In this document: positions 31,856-43,729 of the stretch, one piece after another
Position numbering within the stretch: position 1 is the stretch's first letter
How the letters are laid out: the number at the start of each line of letters is the position of its first letter
Source: Cordylochernes scorpioides
Lineage: Eukaryota; Arthropoda; Arachnida; Pseudoscorpiones; Chernetidae
Reading direction: 5' to 3'
Length of the DNA: 64,000 bases
NCBI GenBank assembly: GCA_030710605.1
Contig: CP092871.1
Coordinates: forward strand, 65,243,887-65,307,886
The notes under the pieces: generated by a model
What the model was told of the DNA's origin: nothing
What the model saw: only the letters and a program-made list of their open reading frames with translations
Database searches by the model: none
Translations under genes and position numbers: made by a program

Positions 31856-33180
31856 TGTATGATGATCTCGAAAGTTCTATAAAGAGGGAGAAATATATCC
31901 CTCCCAGCTACGCGGTTAATCTAAAATCTCCACTTGGTTTTTGCAGTCGATGGCCAAACGGCTTCTCCTTTGTTAAATAAGAAAAGATACACGATCGATC
32001 TCGGAAACAAGAAGCTCCCGAAAAGAAACAATGAAATTAAAGTGATTCTTAAACCATGGTGATTTTAGGTGTGCACAAGGATTGACGGGAAGTTAACGAA
32101 AAGTTCTGAAGGAGATGGTAGATTCACTAGCGTGAAGTTGGGACTAGACTGCTGGATCTGTCAACTGTCTAATTTCTATTGTCCGTGAAAACTCTGACTT
32201 CTGTATGCTGCCTCTGTACAATCTGCCCTGGACCTGAAGGTTACCTGATTTGCGGGACCAATCAGAAGGTGATACGTCAGAGAAAAATGACTGACACGTT
32301 TAATGGGGAAGAAGTATCTTATTTTAACTTTGCATCCCTCTATTTTTCTCACCCATGCAACTTAGCCGACTTACTTATTGCCTTTGTGTCAAAGGGCTTT
32401 TTTATTTTAATTTCTGTTCATTCCTTTGTTACAGAATGTTATTACATTGGAAATATATAAGGGGTGAGGCACACAGGGACACATTTAAAATATTTATAAT
32501 AAGAAAAATGGTTGAGATGGGATGTTTTGCAGCTTAGCATTAGGATATACATAAACGTAATAAATACACCCTTATATATAACCCTTCAAAAATTATATAG
32601 ATCTTAAGAAAAAGACGCATGTTCAAAAGTATCTTAAATATTCATTCTAAAATTATAATTCTCGGGGGGTATAAATAGAGGGAAATAAAAAAATATATAA
32701 TCCTAATAAACAAGGAATTGTTTTTAAAGAGAAAATAATATATTTCAGTTTGTGGAATCAGGTAAAATGGAAAATATCAGAGAGAGAGATACCAGATCCG
32801 CGCGTTCTGAGTGGAAATATCGAATGTTATTTAAAAAAAAAAAAAAAACAGATTTCAATTATTCTTTCATCGATATTACGTTTTTACTGTAAATGTAAGC
32901 GAATATCTTTATTTCATCCCTATATTTTTAATTTGTTAATATTTTGGTTCACACATCTCACAATTCTTTCATTTCATCCCTATTCTTTTATGTTAAAAAG
33001 GTGATCGTTTTAGTAAAAATAAATTGCACTGGCATTCTAAACTCTTTCTAATTGACATTTTAATAAGAACTTGGGTAGTATGGGGAAGACAAACTACGGA
33101 TATTAGAAATAATTTTAGCAACAAGTTATACTTTTCTTTTCAAAATACTTTTTTTTTTTAAGTTTCAGGAGGATGGTATT
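31856..33180. other. Intergenic sequence, nothing recognised
   Basis: A mixture of AT-rich and moderate-GC sequence. The open frames at 32179-32460 and 32750-33004 show no family pattern, and one crosses a poly-A run. Confidence 0.4.
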
Positions 33181-33839
33181 CATGTACCAAAAGCGGCACC
33201 TCTTCGTTTGAATATGCATTAAAACAATAAAAATGTATCATTTTGAAAAATAGAAGTATTAAGCACGAATTTTTCTTTTTACCTATAAAACAAATTTCTA
33301 CTGTCTGAACTGAGATTAAAAAATATTGGGAGGGCTTGGCTCACCAGTGGTGAACCCTGCCTGCGGCTTCGCCAATTTAATCTAATTAGAGCTCTAATAT
33401 TGTATTGGACGATTCTGCTTATTTATGCTGCAATGAAGAGTGGAATATTAGAAATGGTTTTCAAGAAAACTATGAACATAAACTTTTAAGACAGCAGAAT
33501 TACATATAAATATTTGCATCGAACAATGCTCTTCCACAAACAATAAGTACTTCCTGTTAGGCATAATTATTTTAAATTGATAATGCCCCATCTTTATATA
33601 AGAAACAGAAGCATTTAAGCACGAATGTTTATCATTCCAGCAAAAAAAAAACCTTGAAGATGGTAATAATGGCCATAGACAGTACCATGGTATACAGGTT
33701 GTTAGCTTACGTCTGAATTTTCCAAAACTGGTGTTGTGGCTCTTTCTTTATCACCACAATTATTTTTTTACTGGAACGATAAATATAGTATATTGTTTTA
33801 ATGCATATTTAAAAGAAGAGGTGCCTCTTTTGGTACATG
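33181..33839. repeat. Inverted-repeat element with 49-bp arms
   Basis: 33181-33229 and 33791-33839 are inverted copies (ends CATGTACCAAAAG/CTTTTGGTACATG) with about four mismatches. The interior holds a diverged copy of the 7757-8755 unit (33240-33570) and a short piece of the hammerhead family (about 33695-33765, AACTGGTGTTGTGGCTCTTT). It links the two repeat families in one element. No protein is encoded. Confidence 0.6.
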
Positions 33840-33850
33840 TTATCCATAAA

Positions 33851-34080
33851 GATAATACACTAACAGAGTATTTAGTTGTAATGTTTTGCTCAATCTCCTC
33901 CAAAGAAACTGAACTATACATAGCGACCTATATACCAAAAATTTCATTATTTTTTACTCATGTGCCACACTTATTTTTATTCTCCAAAAAAAGTAATTTT
34001 TATTTATTAAATTTTCCAATCGTAGATTTTTGCTTGCAAATTTTGCTTTATTTATTTATTATCGACAAATTTTGCTTTTG
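33851..34080. repeat. Direct repeat, copy 1
   Basis: Matches 34619-34862 over about 230 bp, starting GATAATACACTAACAGAG and containing CAATCTCCTCCAAAGA. Diverged by substitutions and small indels. Family unknown. Confidence 0.6.
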
Positions 34081-34188
34081 AACATTTTTTACAAGCAAAA
34101 ATCTGCCAAGAGTCAATAATTATTTTAATTTATCTGTCATATTTCAGTAATCGGAGAATCCAATATCATCACTCATATCCTTATAGTT

Positions 34189-34613
34189 CAGGCCTGGCCA
34201 ACCCGCGGCCCGCCGTAAAAAATTTTGCGGCTCGCCATTTAACTTTATATTTCTTTTGTAACTTACATTTCTCGTCTGTATATTCAAAAACAGAAAATAT
34301 ATATTGAAATAATTATAATATTTTTTTATTTAAAATGTGTTAGAATTAGATATTAATTTATAAAATCAACTTAGATGTGCATGCAATATCAAACATAAAT
34401 GTAGATTTAAAAAAGTTAAATGAAAAAAAAAGAAGGAAAACAAATTTCACATTAGATAAGACTAACATTTAATTGAAACAATAAAGAGTTTATTCGTAAA
34501 TTACGTATTTTATTTCTTTTACATTTCTTAAAGCACATTTTCTTAAAATTCGGTCCTGTAACATTGCTCCTAATCAAAAAGGCCCGTGGCGTCATTTAGG
34601 TTGGTCAGGGCTG
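34189..34613. mobile_element. hAT-type MITE
   Basis: 425 bp with ends CAGGCCTGGCCAACC and GGTTGGTCAGGGCTG as terminal inverted repeats. Eight-base flanks TTATAGTT and TTATAGAT differ once, as expected for a hAT target duplication. The interior CGCGGCCCGCC next to the end is typical of hAT elements in animals. No transposase. Confidence 0.78.
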
Positions 34614-34618
34614 TTATA

Positions 34619-34862
34619 GATAATATACTAACAGAGTTTTTAGTTGTTAAGTTTAAAGCAATCTCCTCCAAAGATACTGAACTATTCCAAGCGATCTATA
34701 TACCAATATTTTCGTTATTTTTTACTTCATGTGTCACACTTATTTTTATTTTTCGAATAAATATATTAGTATATATATTTATTCTTTAAATTTATTCAAT
34801 TTTCCAATCGTTGATTTTTTGCTTCAAATTTTACTTTATATATTTATCATCACCAAATTGCT
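34619..34862. repeat. Direct repeat, copy 2
   Basis: Partner of 33851-34080, placed directly after the hAT MITE. The pair could come from duplication or from two insertions of one family. Confidence 0.6.
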
Positions 34863-35265
34863 TTGTTTTTTAAATAAGTGCTTTTGTATTATTGAATTTT
34901 GTTAATGTATAATGGTAGATATTTCGTGTTTCTAATTCGATTTTTAATTACTTTTCTGCTTATAATCAGAAATACTTTGTTACTTTACTCTGTTGAAATT
35001 TTCTTAGGGTTCTACTCTGAATGCCCGGGAGTTATCCGTATTTCCGTATCTGCCCGAATGTGTATACTCTGCCTAAAGAGTATTTTATTTAACCTCACTG
35101 GAAATGCTGCTTCTAATAAATCAGAATATACTCATTGAAATTTTTAGTCCACCATCTATACTGGTAATGTTTCTTCAGAGGACTTTCAGGTAAACCTGGG
35201 GCGTTTCCTGAGTCACTCGGCTAATTAAAGGATACTTCTACAGCACTTATATTACAATGTATATA
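34863..35265. other. AT-rich stretch, nothing recognised
   Basis: The 79-residue open frame at 34899-35138 has no recognisable pattern. Confidence 0.35.
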
Positions 35266-35269
35266 AATT

Positions 35270-35345
35270 GAAGAGGGAGAGCAAAGTTCATCAGTAGTGA
35301 ACCCTCCCAGCGGTTTCGTCAGTTTAATTTTCAGACCGCTCTACT
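35270..35345. repeat. Fragment of the 7757-8755 repeat family
   Basis: Shares GTGAACCCTCCCAGCGGTTT and flanking sequence with the units at 7757-8755, diverged elsewhere. Confidence 0.6.
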
Positions 35346-35524
35346 ATTGTATGGAAATATCTTTATTTACGGGGCTGCTAACCAGAATCGATGTCTACTA
35401 TTGTATTAGACTAGTTCCAAATACCTTTATTAGGTGCCGCTCAAAAAGAGCAACCTAGATCATCATATTTACAATATACTGTGGGTGATGGTTATGTACA
35501 GGGGTTAATTTACAATTATAATTT

Positions 35525-35888
35525 ACTAGACGGGCGACCCGGGCTTCGCCCCGGGATTGACCCGTGTGCATATCTACCCGAGTGATATATATTTAGATAA
35601 GATTTTTTTTATAATTGTTTGTCATTAGCATTATCTATTTGTTTGCATCAGCATAATTTAATCTAATATTTGATAGAGGGCGCTGTTCGTGAGCTAAGTA
35701 GAATAATTTGAATATATAGTTTTAATAATTGATTTATATATTTTAAAAATAGCCTATCGTCTTCCCCGTATATTTGTACCTATGTATGGAAATTTTGGTT
35801 TGATTTAGTGAACTACTGCGAATTTGTATACCGGACATACAAACAAACAAACAAACATGCAAACATCCATTTATATATATATATAGAT
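35525..35888 (+). mobile_element. RTE-like short retroelement, complete-looking
   Basis: Begins ACTAGACGGGCGACCCGGG with CTTCGCC and ends with an ACAAACAAACAAACATG tract followed by CATCCATTTATATATATA. Same end pattern as the element split at 21424/31855. 364 bp, no coding sequence. Confidence 0.55.
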
Positions 35889-35929
35889 ATTAATTTATAT
35901 TGATGTCCGGATTCTCAGGTCCTTGGGGA

Positions 35930-37035
35930 TATTGTTCTTTTGTCTGGCTTGCTTGATATTCAAGGTGGGTTTATTTTTTCTTTTTTTTTTTCTACTTTTC
36001 GTTATTCTGGCTCAATTGATGAAGAATTTGTCTAGGTTTTAAATTTCTTATTTTCCTTTTTTTCCGCATTTGTAGTTTGTGGCTTTCTTGAAGGTGGGGT
36101 TTTCTAATTTTTCGGATTTCTCGTAGAATTTAAATGATTGTCTAATAATGTAGTCATTGATGTTTTCGATATTCAGATCGTTCCTGAGGATTGTGTTCCG
36201 AACGAACCAGGGTGGAGACATGTTTTTTTCTTATCATTTCATTTTCAAAGACTTCTAACTTTTTAAGGATGGTCTTATGTGCTGTAATAAAAATGGGGTA
36301 GCCGTATATGAGTATTGGTCTTATTATTGACGTGTAAATGGTTCTTTTGCAATGAAGGGATAATTTTATTTTCGTTCCTAAAAGCAGGGATAGTCGATGT
36401 TGGGCAGCTTTCGCCAAATTGATTCTGTTTTCAATGTATTTTTTGACGGCTAGGTGCTCGTCTAGGGTCATCCCTAGGTATCGGATATTCTCTTTCCATT
36501 TAATATTGTCTTCGAAGACGAAGAGTTCGTCCAAAGGTTTCTTGATTTTGTCTTTTTTTTTTAGAAAATTATTGCATCACTTTTTTGGGGGTTCATTGTG
36601 ACTCGCCATCTTTTACACTAGAGTGTGGAAAAGATACAGGCCTCTTGGAGTTTCATGTGGATTCTGTAGAAGGTGTATGTCGAGGCCAAAATGGCGGTAT
36701 CATCAGCAATTAGGTTAAAGAGGTGTCTTCAATACAGGGAAAGTCGTCTATATTTATGTCGAATAAGGCTGGTCCTGTGACTGATCCTTGGGGGACCCCA
36801 GCAAGGATGTTCCTAGTTGTTGACAGTTCGTCTTATATTCGTACCTTGAATGTTCTATTCGTTAAGAAGTTTTGCGTTATTTTTATGATGTCTCCAGGAA
36901 GGTACTTTTTGCACATTTTGTAGAGCAGGGCCTCATGCCAGACTATGTCGATAGCTTTGGCGATATCGAAGAACACGGCTCCTGTTATTTTGCCTAGGTC
37001 CATGGCTTTTCTTATTTTTTCCGTGACAACAACTA
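35930..37035 (-). pseudogene. Jockey/CR1-like LINE reverse transcriptase fragment
   Basis: On the minus strand: AVFFDIAKAID at about 36950-36985, GVPQGSVTGPALF at about 36770-36810, and the catalytic segment LIADDTAILAS with Ala-Asp-Asp at 36699-36707. Then a thumb region is open from 36534 to 36154 (IRYLGMTLDEHL, RPILIYGYPIF). Two or more frameshifts lie between the blocks. It is truncated at both ends. Motif order and spacing fit the Jockey/CR1 group. Confidence 0.82.
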
Positions 37036-37416
37036 GCTTGTATTAGACTGATTTTCTCATATACCCTGATTTTTTATAGAATACAGTAAAAGGACGTTTT
37101 AAAATAATTGTGTAGATATATGAATTTTAGAATAGTCATCCTAAAACTCCCATATATTTACTGTATTCTGTAAAAAATGCAGGGTATATCAGAAATACAG
37201 TCTAATACAATAGTAGTAGCTTTAAAAATTATTTCTAATTTTTAACAATAGATAGCGTTAAGTTTATGATGATCATATTTAAAGGGGAGGATAGCTGAGC
37301 AGATTTTGAGGCCAATGGTTGCTTTAGACTCAATTATACGGTCACTGACTCCTAGATTCCCCTGCCATGCCCTGACCCACGAAGACAACGCTAGGGTGTT
37401 TAGGCTACGACCTATG

Positions 37417-37757
37417 GCCAAAATATAGATGAAATTTTTTCGGGAGGAAATTGATCTATAAAAGCATAGGGCGCCTTTCCCGTCAAAATAAACGTTAAAA
37501 CTAGACGTCATCTATTGCGGATTGTGAAGATTCCATTAGGTCCCGTGGAATCTCATGGAATAAAGTTCGTCCTGAGCTGACCAGGGCCATTAGCCCGAAA
37601 CCTTGGTCTCCAGGTGGACGCTTCTCAGTTTTCCAAAGCTAGTGCTGTGGCTTTGTCACCTACCCGAGGCCGCTAGTTTGCGGTGACAGTCAATAGATGG
37701 CGTCTAGTTGTGACGTTTATTTTGACGGGAGAGGCGCCTTATGCTTTTATGTGATGT
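37417..37757. repeat. Diverged member of the hammerhead repeat family
   Basis: Has the same foldback layout as 9851-10215: an inverted arm at 37440-37515 and its complement at 37690-37757, with the ribozyme region between. Divergence from the 9-10 kb units is considerable, so this is an older copy. Confidence 0.75.
37565..37619 (+). ncRNA. Degenerate hammerhead ribozyme motif
   Basis: Stem II GGGC/GCCC, GAAA, stem III ACC/GGU and GUC are kept, but the core reads CUGACCA instead of CUGANGA and stem I has mismatches. Probably inactive. Confidence 0.6.
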
Positions 37758-38152
37758 GTAGTAATATATTTCAATACAGACTAGAATTTCATATGTACCA
37801 TAATTATAAATAGTGTAACAGCCCCTAAATGTAGATAAACTTCACCGCGCAGCTTGGCCATCAGGTAATAACAAACAAGATAATAAAGTTTTATTGAGAA
37901 AACTGCACCCAAGGCAAGCAGGGCCCGAGGTCGAATTTTGTCAAGATTATTCATTTCCTCCAAGGAAACTTCCAGTTTTACGTTTTACGACCGCCACTGG
38001 ACACCGACAAACGGGCGGACAATGACAGATCATCTTTCCCTCTCATATAGATCACAACCTTCTGAACCTCGTCCGCGTTTTCGGCGCTAGCCTCTGTTTG
38101 AGGTGACATCCAACCTGCCTCGTCCTTTGTATTTACCCATTGACGTCTGATA

Positions 38153-38374
38153 TCACTCTGGCTCCCTGACTGCTAGTGCTTGCAATACTACATCTTCCAG
38201 CAGACAGAATAACCTGTCTTTCACATCAATCAGCCGCCAGGATTCTCCATACCAGAGACAACGCAGAGAATGGAACCTGGACAGAAGAGCGACGCCGTAG
38301 ATTACCACAATGCCACCCATAGCCATAAACATAGTGGCCCAACTCAAGGAACCCATCCAAGGCAGCATCTCTTC
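38153..38374 (-). CDS. Unidentified ORF or exon with a membrane-like segment
   Basis: Open on the minus strand from an acceptor-like edge (CTATCTACTATAG before 38374) through 73 codons to TGA at 38153. It contains a hydrophobic stretch (MFMAMGGIVVIYGVALL) and then a basic, cysteine-containing tail (LRCLWYGESWRLIDVKD). No retroelement motif is visible and it lies outside clear repeats. It could be a terminal exon of a host gene, a decayed gene, or chance. I do not recognise the family. Confidence 0.25.
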   Translation of the reverse strand, partial: EEMLPWMGSLSWATMFMAMGGIVVIYGVALLSRFHSLRCLWYGESWRLIDVKDRLFCLLEDVVLQALAVREPE

Positions 38375-38380
38375 CTATAG

Positions 38381-39373
38381 TAGATAGAGATGGGGAATTC
38401 AAATAAAATAATTCCTTGAAAATAGTATAAAATAAAAATTGCACTGAATTCAGGCGATTAAATTAAGAAAAATGCATCTCATCTAATCATGCAACTTAAA
38501 ATTGCTGGTGACTTGAGCTATCTTTCAGAATATACATTAACTAATCGAGATGCTTTTTTCTCAATTCGTAAAAGGTTGCCTCGTTTAAAAATCTGTTACT
38601 AATAAACACCAAACGTACATTGCAGGACCATGTGCAAACACAATCACCTCAACAAAGCTAATCGTAGTTTGATTACTTCACCCCATGCTGTATTTCCATC
38701 ACAAACAAATTCCTCTTTCTAAAACGGTTTCTTCAGAATCAGGAAAAAATCTTCTTATTAGCTAAGAGCTTCCTTCCTTCCTTCCCATTTTACAACAGGC
38801 AGTAAAACTTTTGTTTCAAGTCGCGTCGTTGCACCACCTCCGTCTTTCACCATGTTTCATCAAGCCTTCAATCAACTTGGTAAACAATTCTATTTTGCTG
38901 CTTATGATTGAATGCTTTCTTTAAACAAATATAGAGAGAAAATTTATATTATTTATATCTTTAGAAAATCGCATGAATCTCGTTTAAATATATGTTTATT
39001 GTCATTTGGAATTTATTTTAACAAAGAAAAAAAGATATTTTTAAACTCTTCTCTAAAGTTATTATTATTGGCGTCTATTGTTGAAAACATCGTTCGATAT
39101 GTGGCTGGAGGTTTTAAAACTTCATTTTTAAATATAAAATATTATTATATAACTAATGGATTTTCATAATAAACTTTCTTGAGGTTAGAAGATAAAGCCA
39201 TGGGGGAAATATATTCAATAGTTTTATTCATTTTAATCATTGTTTATTTATTTATTGTTTTTTTTTGCCTTCATAATGGCAAAAAAATTTATAAATAAAC
39301 GATATGTAACAACGCCAGAGAACAATTTATTTTTATCATCAATGCTTAATTTATATAAATGTAAATCTCAATA
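38381..39373. other. AT-rich intergenic sequence
   Basis: No coding or repeat pattern that I can support. The 85-residue frame at 38912-39169 is AT-rich and probably chance. Confidence 0.4.
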
Positions 39374-39379
39374 TATACA

Positions 39380-40295
39380 TGTAATGATGAGTGAGAATTC
39401 CAGTAGCTTTTGTAGAGATCCTGTCGACTAATGTAATAAGTGATCTTGTCGACTCACTGTAATGATTTGTTGAGTTTGATGTTTGTCGACTTATAGAATA
39501 TCCTGTCGACTACTGAAATAATGTTTAAGTCCTGGTAGCTCTTGTTGTACTGTGTTGACCAAGAGGAACAGTCAGGATGTAGAGTTTTCCAGTACCTCTC
39601 TGCACCTTGGAAGACCTTTAAAAGTTCTCACAAAATACAGGCAGTCGTGGTCGAGGCAGAGTGGAAAGCTGGGGATATCCACACAAAAAAACGAAGACAC
39701 AGTTGCACTAAGAAAGTTCCGTAAACAGATAAAAGTTGAGCCGGGAGCGAAAGATGGAGATAGAAGAGTCCTTACTAGTCTACATGGTGAATGAGGAGGA
39801 CCTTGGTGACAACCGACGTGAGCTTCGCTGAGGGTGAACTAAACTCAACTGTACTGAACTGAACTCAACTGAGCTGTCAAGCCCCTGTAAAAGTGATGTA
39901 TTTATAGGTTAAAAGACGGGGCGACCTTATGTGACAGGGGCGTTTGAGAAAGGGCGCCTTTACCTGTCCAGGTGTGAGAGGGGTCTCTGCATTCCACCAC
40001 ATGTGACAGTGTGGGTGGCCTGTCGTGGGAACTGTGAATCTACCTGATTTATGACTTCCATCTTTAGACTCTGTTGTTTTGGCAATACTATGCTCGATCT
40101 CTGCTTTAGCTCAACTCTTAAATCTATTACAGATTTTATTTATTTATCCACTTTGTACAAATTACATTACATATGGTGATGCGATGACACAGATTAATCA
40201 TGCGCATAATTATTTATAGATGTGTTTCTATATACAACATGGCAATCTTGTTATAAGTTATCTACACAATATGAGGTTGTTGTTTTAAATTACCA
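39380..40295 (-). repeat. LTR of element F, left copy
   Basis: Begins TGTAATGATGAG and ends TTAAATTACCA. Bases 39420-39505 hold four GTCGAC-centred motifs. The small ORF at 39542-39724 is shared by both LTRs and overlaps no known family. A minus-strand TATAAATA box lies near 39899. Confidence 0.9.
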
Positions 40296-40576
40296 TAGAT
40301 GGGCCCCGGGAGTGAAAGGGTTTATCCGGGTTTAGGCGGGTAAATCCTCTCTAACACAGGTAAGTAATTAAAATTTCTTTTAATTAATTTAAACTGTGAG
40401 GGTTAAAAAGGGCTATAACAAGATGATATTTGTTGGATATATAAAAGTGAAATAAAAATGACATTGTGTTTGATTAACAAAAAAGATGATTAAAATAAAA
40501 TGATGACATAAAAATTCACATTCTAAGAGAATATTGGTGGGCGTTGGACAGGGTTAGTAGTTAAAGAATAAGCAAT

Positions 40577-40915
40577 TGTGAGATTTACACATGCAATCAA
40601 ATACTTAGGTCCAGGTGCAAAGCGAGGATATGGACTTGAGCGTCTTCCTAGGCAATGTTTCACCTGTTATCCTGTATAGGGTAACAGTGCTTTGTCACAA
40701 TTGTAGTGTTATTGGGTTGAAAAGTTGTTGAAGAATATGTAATTGTTAGAAGTGCCCATGTAAACCAAATACTCAGATCCAGGTGCAAAGCGAGGATATA
40801 GACTTGAGCTGTCTTCCTTGGCAATGTTTCACTTGCGATCCTATATAAGGGTTACAGTGTTTTGTCACAATTTTAGGATTATTGGGTTAAAAGTTGTTGA
40901 AGAAAAGTTGCTTAT
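40577..40915. repeat. Tandem duplication inside element F
   Basis: Two units of about 170 bp (starting near 40577 and 40751) share CCAGGTGCAAAGCGAGGATA, GGCAATGTTTCAC and TTTGTCACAATT, with moderate divergence. Confidence 0.75.
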
Positions 40916-41010
40916 TAATATGATTGAGAAAGGAGTGAAATAGAGCCATGCGATAAGTAGAATTGTAGCGACAGTAGGTGATCTGACTTGACTCGAAATC
41001 AAAGGTTGAA

Positions 41011-41094
41011 TGTGGTCCGCTAGAGCTGAAAAAAAAAATTGAAAGTTGAAAAAAGTGAACGCTTTGTGTATGCGTTGGTGATTTGCTCTGCGGA
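41011..41094 (-). other. Stem unit in element F related to those of element D
   Basis: TCCGC-TA-GAGC at 41016-41026 pairs with GCTC-T-GCGGA at 41085-41094, enclosing a long A run and a small ACGC/GCGT hairpin. Layout follows the D units, with different stem bases. Confidence 0.5.
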
Positions 41095-43729
41095 TGAAAT
41101 GAAATAAACTCTTGAAGCTTGTTCAGACCAGAAGTTTGGATTTGTAAGTCTGGGGAACTGTGTTCAAGGAGTTTGTTGAATTACGAAATAAAAAAAATAA
41201 ATTGTCAAGCAGTGCTGTCGTTTTTCTACGTTGATGTGACGCAATGACTGCAAAGATAGTGATGAAAAATATAGGGAATTGGTTAAAGAATATGATTGTT
41301 GAAAACGATTGTTGTAGATGCCCGATAGTGGATGATAAACTTTGTCAGATAATAAAGGTATTTAAACAAATAAAATATAGTGAATAGAAATATAGAAATA
41401 TGATTGCGGGTACAAAAAGTGTAAGTGGACAAAATTAAACCTGTAATCTATAAAATATATAATAAATAATAAAATAAAAATAATTTTTGAAACAATTAGA
41501 TGTTTTACAATACTAAAATAATATCATGAAAAATAAAAGTAAATTTGATTAAAGGTTTTTTTTTTTTAATGTTGGATTAAAAAATTTGTTTATATAATTG
41601 AAAGGTAAGAATAAGAATAATTATTCAAGATTTTATACAAAATTTATAATATAATTGAAGGTTATTAATGATTGGATAAATTTTAAGTAGTGTAAAATTG
41701 AACAAAAATTGTCTCTTTTGACGAAAAGTTACAGTTGTGGTGTGTGACTAGATTATATCCCTTTGGTAACATCGGTGTTTCTATGACTCTGAAACTGGGA
41801 ATATGTGAAATGATCTTTTCGTTTGTCCTCAATGCTGGTATGTAGAGAATGATTTCTCTTTCGCGTTAAAAAGTCTATATAAGACTTAACCAAATTGTTT
41901 TAATTGGTGTTATCAATTTAACATGTAAAATGTTTAATGTATGTTGTGTTGTGATATCTCGTTGGTGAGATTTGTGAGATTCTCGAGGAAATCTAAATGG
42001 TTGGTTTGAAACATTTGTTTAAAATGGCGATCATGAAGCTAGCGGTCAAGATGACTGCTTGAGGGGGGAGAGAAGATATTCTCAAAAGATAACAGTGACC
42101 AGGGGAGCGACGTCATAAAGAGCGTCCACTTCCTTTTTTTCACGGAAACTATTTGTGGGGTGGTCACATGTGCGGGGTGTTTATTTTCTGTCTTACTTGA
42201 AACTGACTTTCTACTTTTGTTGAGTTGGCAATTTACTGTTATATTTGAAAGATATGATTTTCTCGGTGTTCGTAGTTGTTGTGTTTCGAAGTTAGTTTAG
42301 AAAAAATATTATTCAGTGTTGTCAGGTTTAGATGTGTGGTGAAAGTTCGACTTTCAACGTGGACACGCTTTGAGTTGAGATGTGGTGTCACAGGCGTGAA
42401 GGCGTCTTTGGCCTGAAAAGTGAAAAAGTTTTGTGGTGTGGCACTGTGACACGAAGTGAGAAATGTGAATGAAAAGGTGTCACGTGAAGTCTCAGTTTGG
42501 TACAAATCTAACCTGTTTCACCATGAATAACAAATTTAATAAAGTCATGGGTGGTTGTTGTATGAAACACATCGAGAGAATATTTGACTGTTAGTGGATG
42601 TGGCACGCTTAATGTGAAATTATTTTATTGTGGCGACGATATAGAGCTAAGTGGAGCTCGAAATTGGATTTGTGTGTTGAGTCGCGCACTAATAATTGTT
42701 GCCAATTTGAGATAGTGATGCGAGGGTGTTGTAAGGTTTTTTGAAAGAAATGTGTTGATGATCAATCATGCATGTAAAAAGGAAAAAAACGAGGGAGTGT
42801 ATTTATCCTCGAATATTAACGATTGTAATCGTTTTGGAAGGCTGTGACTTAAATTAGCTACTGGCGGTGAAGTGGAGTGAATCTTTATTCCTAACTTGTT
42901 TTGGGAAAGATAGTTGTTTTCCCTAGTGGTGTTTTTGAAGATATTGTATCTTCCGATTTTTGCAATTAAAAAAAATGCGTTTCACCTATGTTAATTTATA
43001 TTTAAAATTTGAATATACTTTTTAAATTGTTGATTATGATAATTAAAATGATTCTTATAAAAGGGCAATGTCGTGAGAGTTACAAATAATTTGAATTGGG
43101 CGCTTACTTAAAATGGTGAACATTACCAAATTTTAAGAATTGATAAAGATATTGGTCTTTTGATATAAAGATAACTAATAAGTAAAACAAAAATAATTTG
43201 AGAATTATGATGAATGAGATTTTTTTTTAAATAATAATAATGATTTTTTTTTCAAGTTGCATATTTGGATAGTACCATTTTAGATAAATTTTGGATAGAC
43301 ATGTAAAATTAGTAAATTAGTAAAAATGCGTGATGGGCAAATTTTTTTTTTTTTTTTTAAGTAAAATTGAGAGTAATAACTTGAAATTTATAATCTGATT
43401 AAAAATTAAAGTAAATTTGATCAATGAGAATGTGAAAGTTTTAAAAATTGAATTAAAAATAATATAAAAAAGGTAAAAATTGATTTTAAAATGCTTAAAG
43501 TGAAAATATAAATACAAAATTTATAGGGAATCAAGTTTTGAACTTGAGGATAAAGTTAAGGTAGGTTTTTTTTTTTTAAACTTACAGTTGTGTGAAAGTT
43601 CAGTCAGGAAACTTGGTCTTGGCTTGTATTCCTGCTGACGTTGAAGACGCTCCATGTAGAGCTTGTAGACGCTTGTAGCTTCTGTGAAGTTGATTGTGGC
43701 TTGTTGCCTTGAGCATTGTCTCGACGATG

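Noticed and set aside
32179-32460. 93-residue cysteine-rich ORF
   Set aside because: No domain or splice context, and the C-terminal half is AT-rich. Nothing supports translation.
35821-35888. Centromere or telomere-like simple repeat
   Set aside because: The ACAAACAAAC and TATATA tracts are short and form the regular 3' end of an RTE-like short element.
39542-39794. 60-80 residue ORFs repeated in both LTRs of element F
   Set aside because: The plus-strand ORFs lie within LTR U3/R sequence opposite to the inferred transcription direction and show no protein family. One copy differs by a frameshift.
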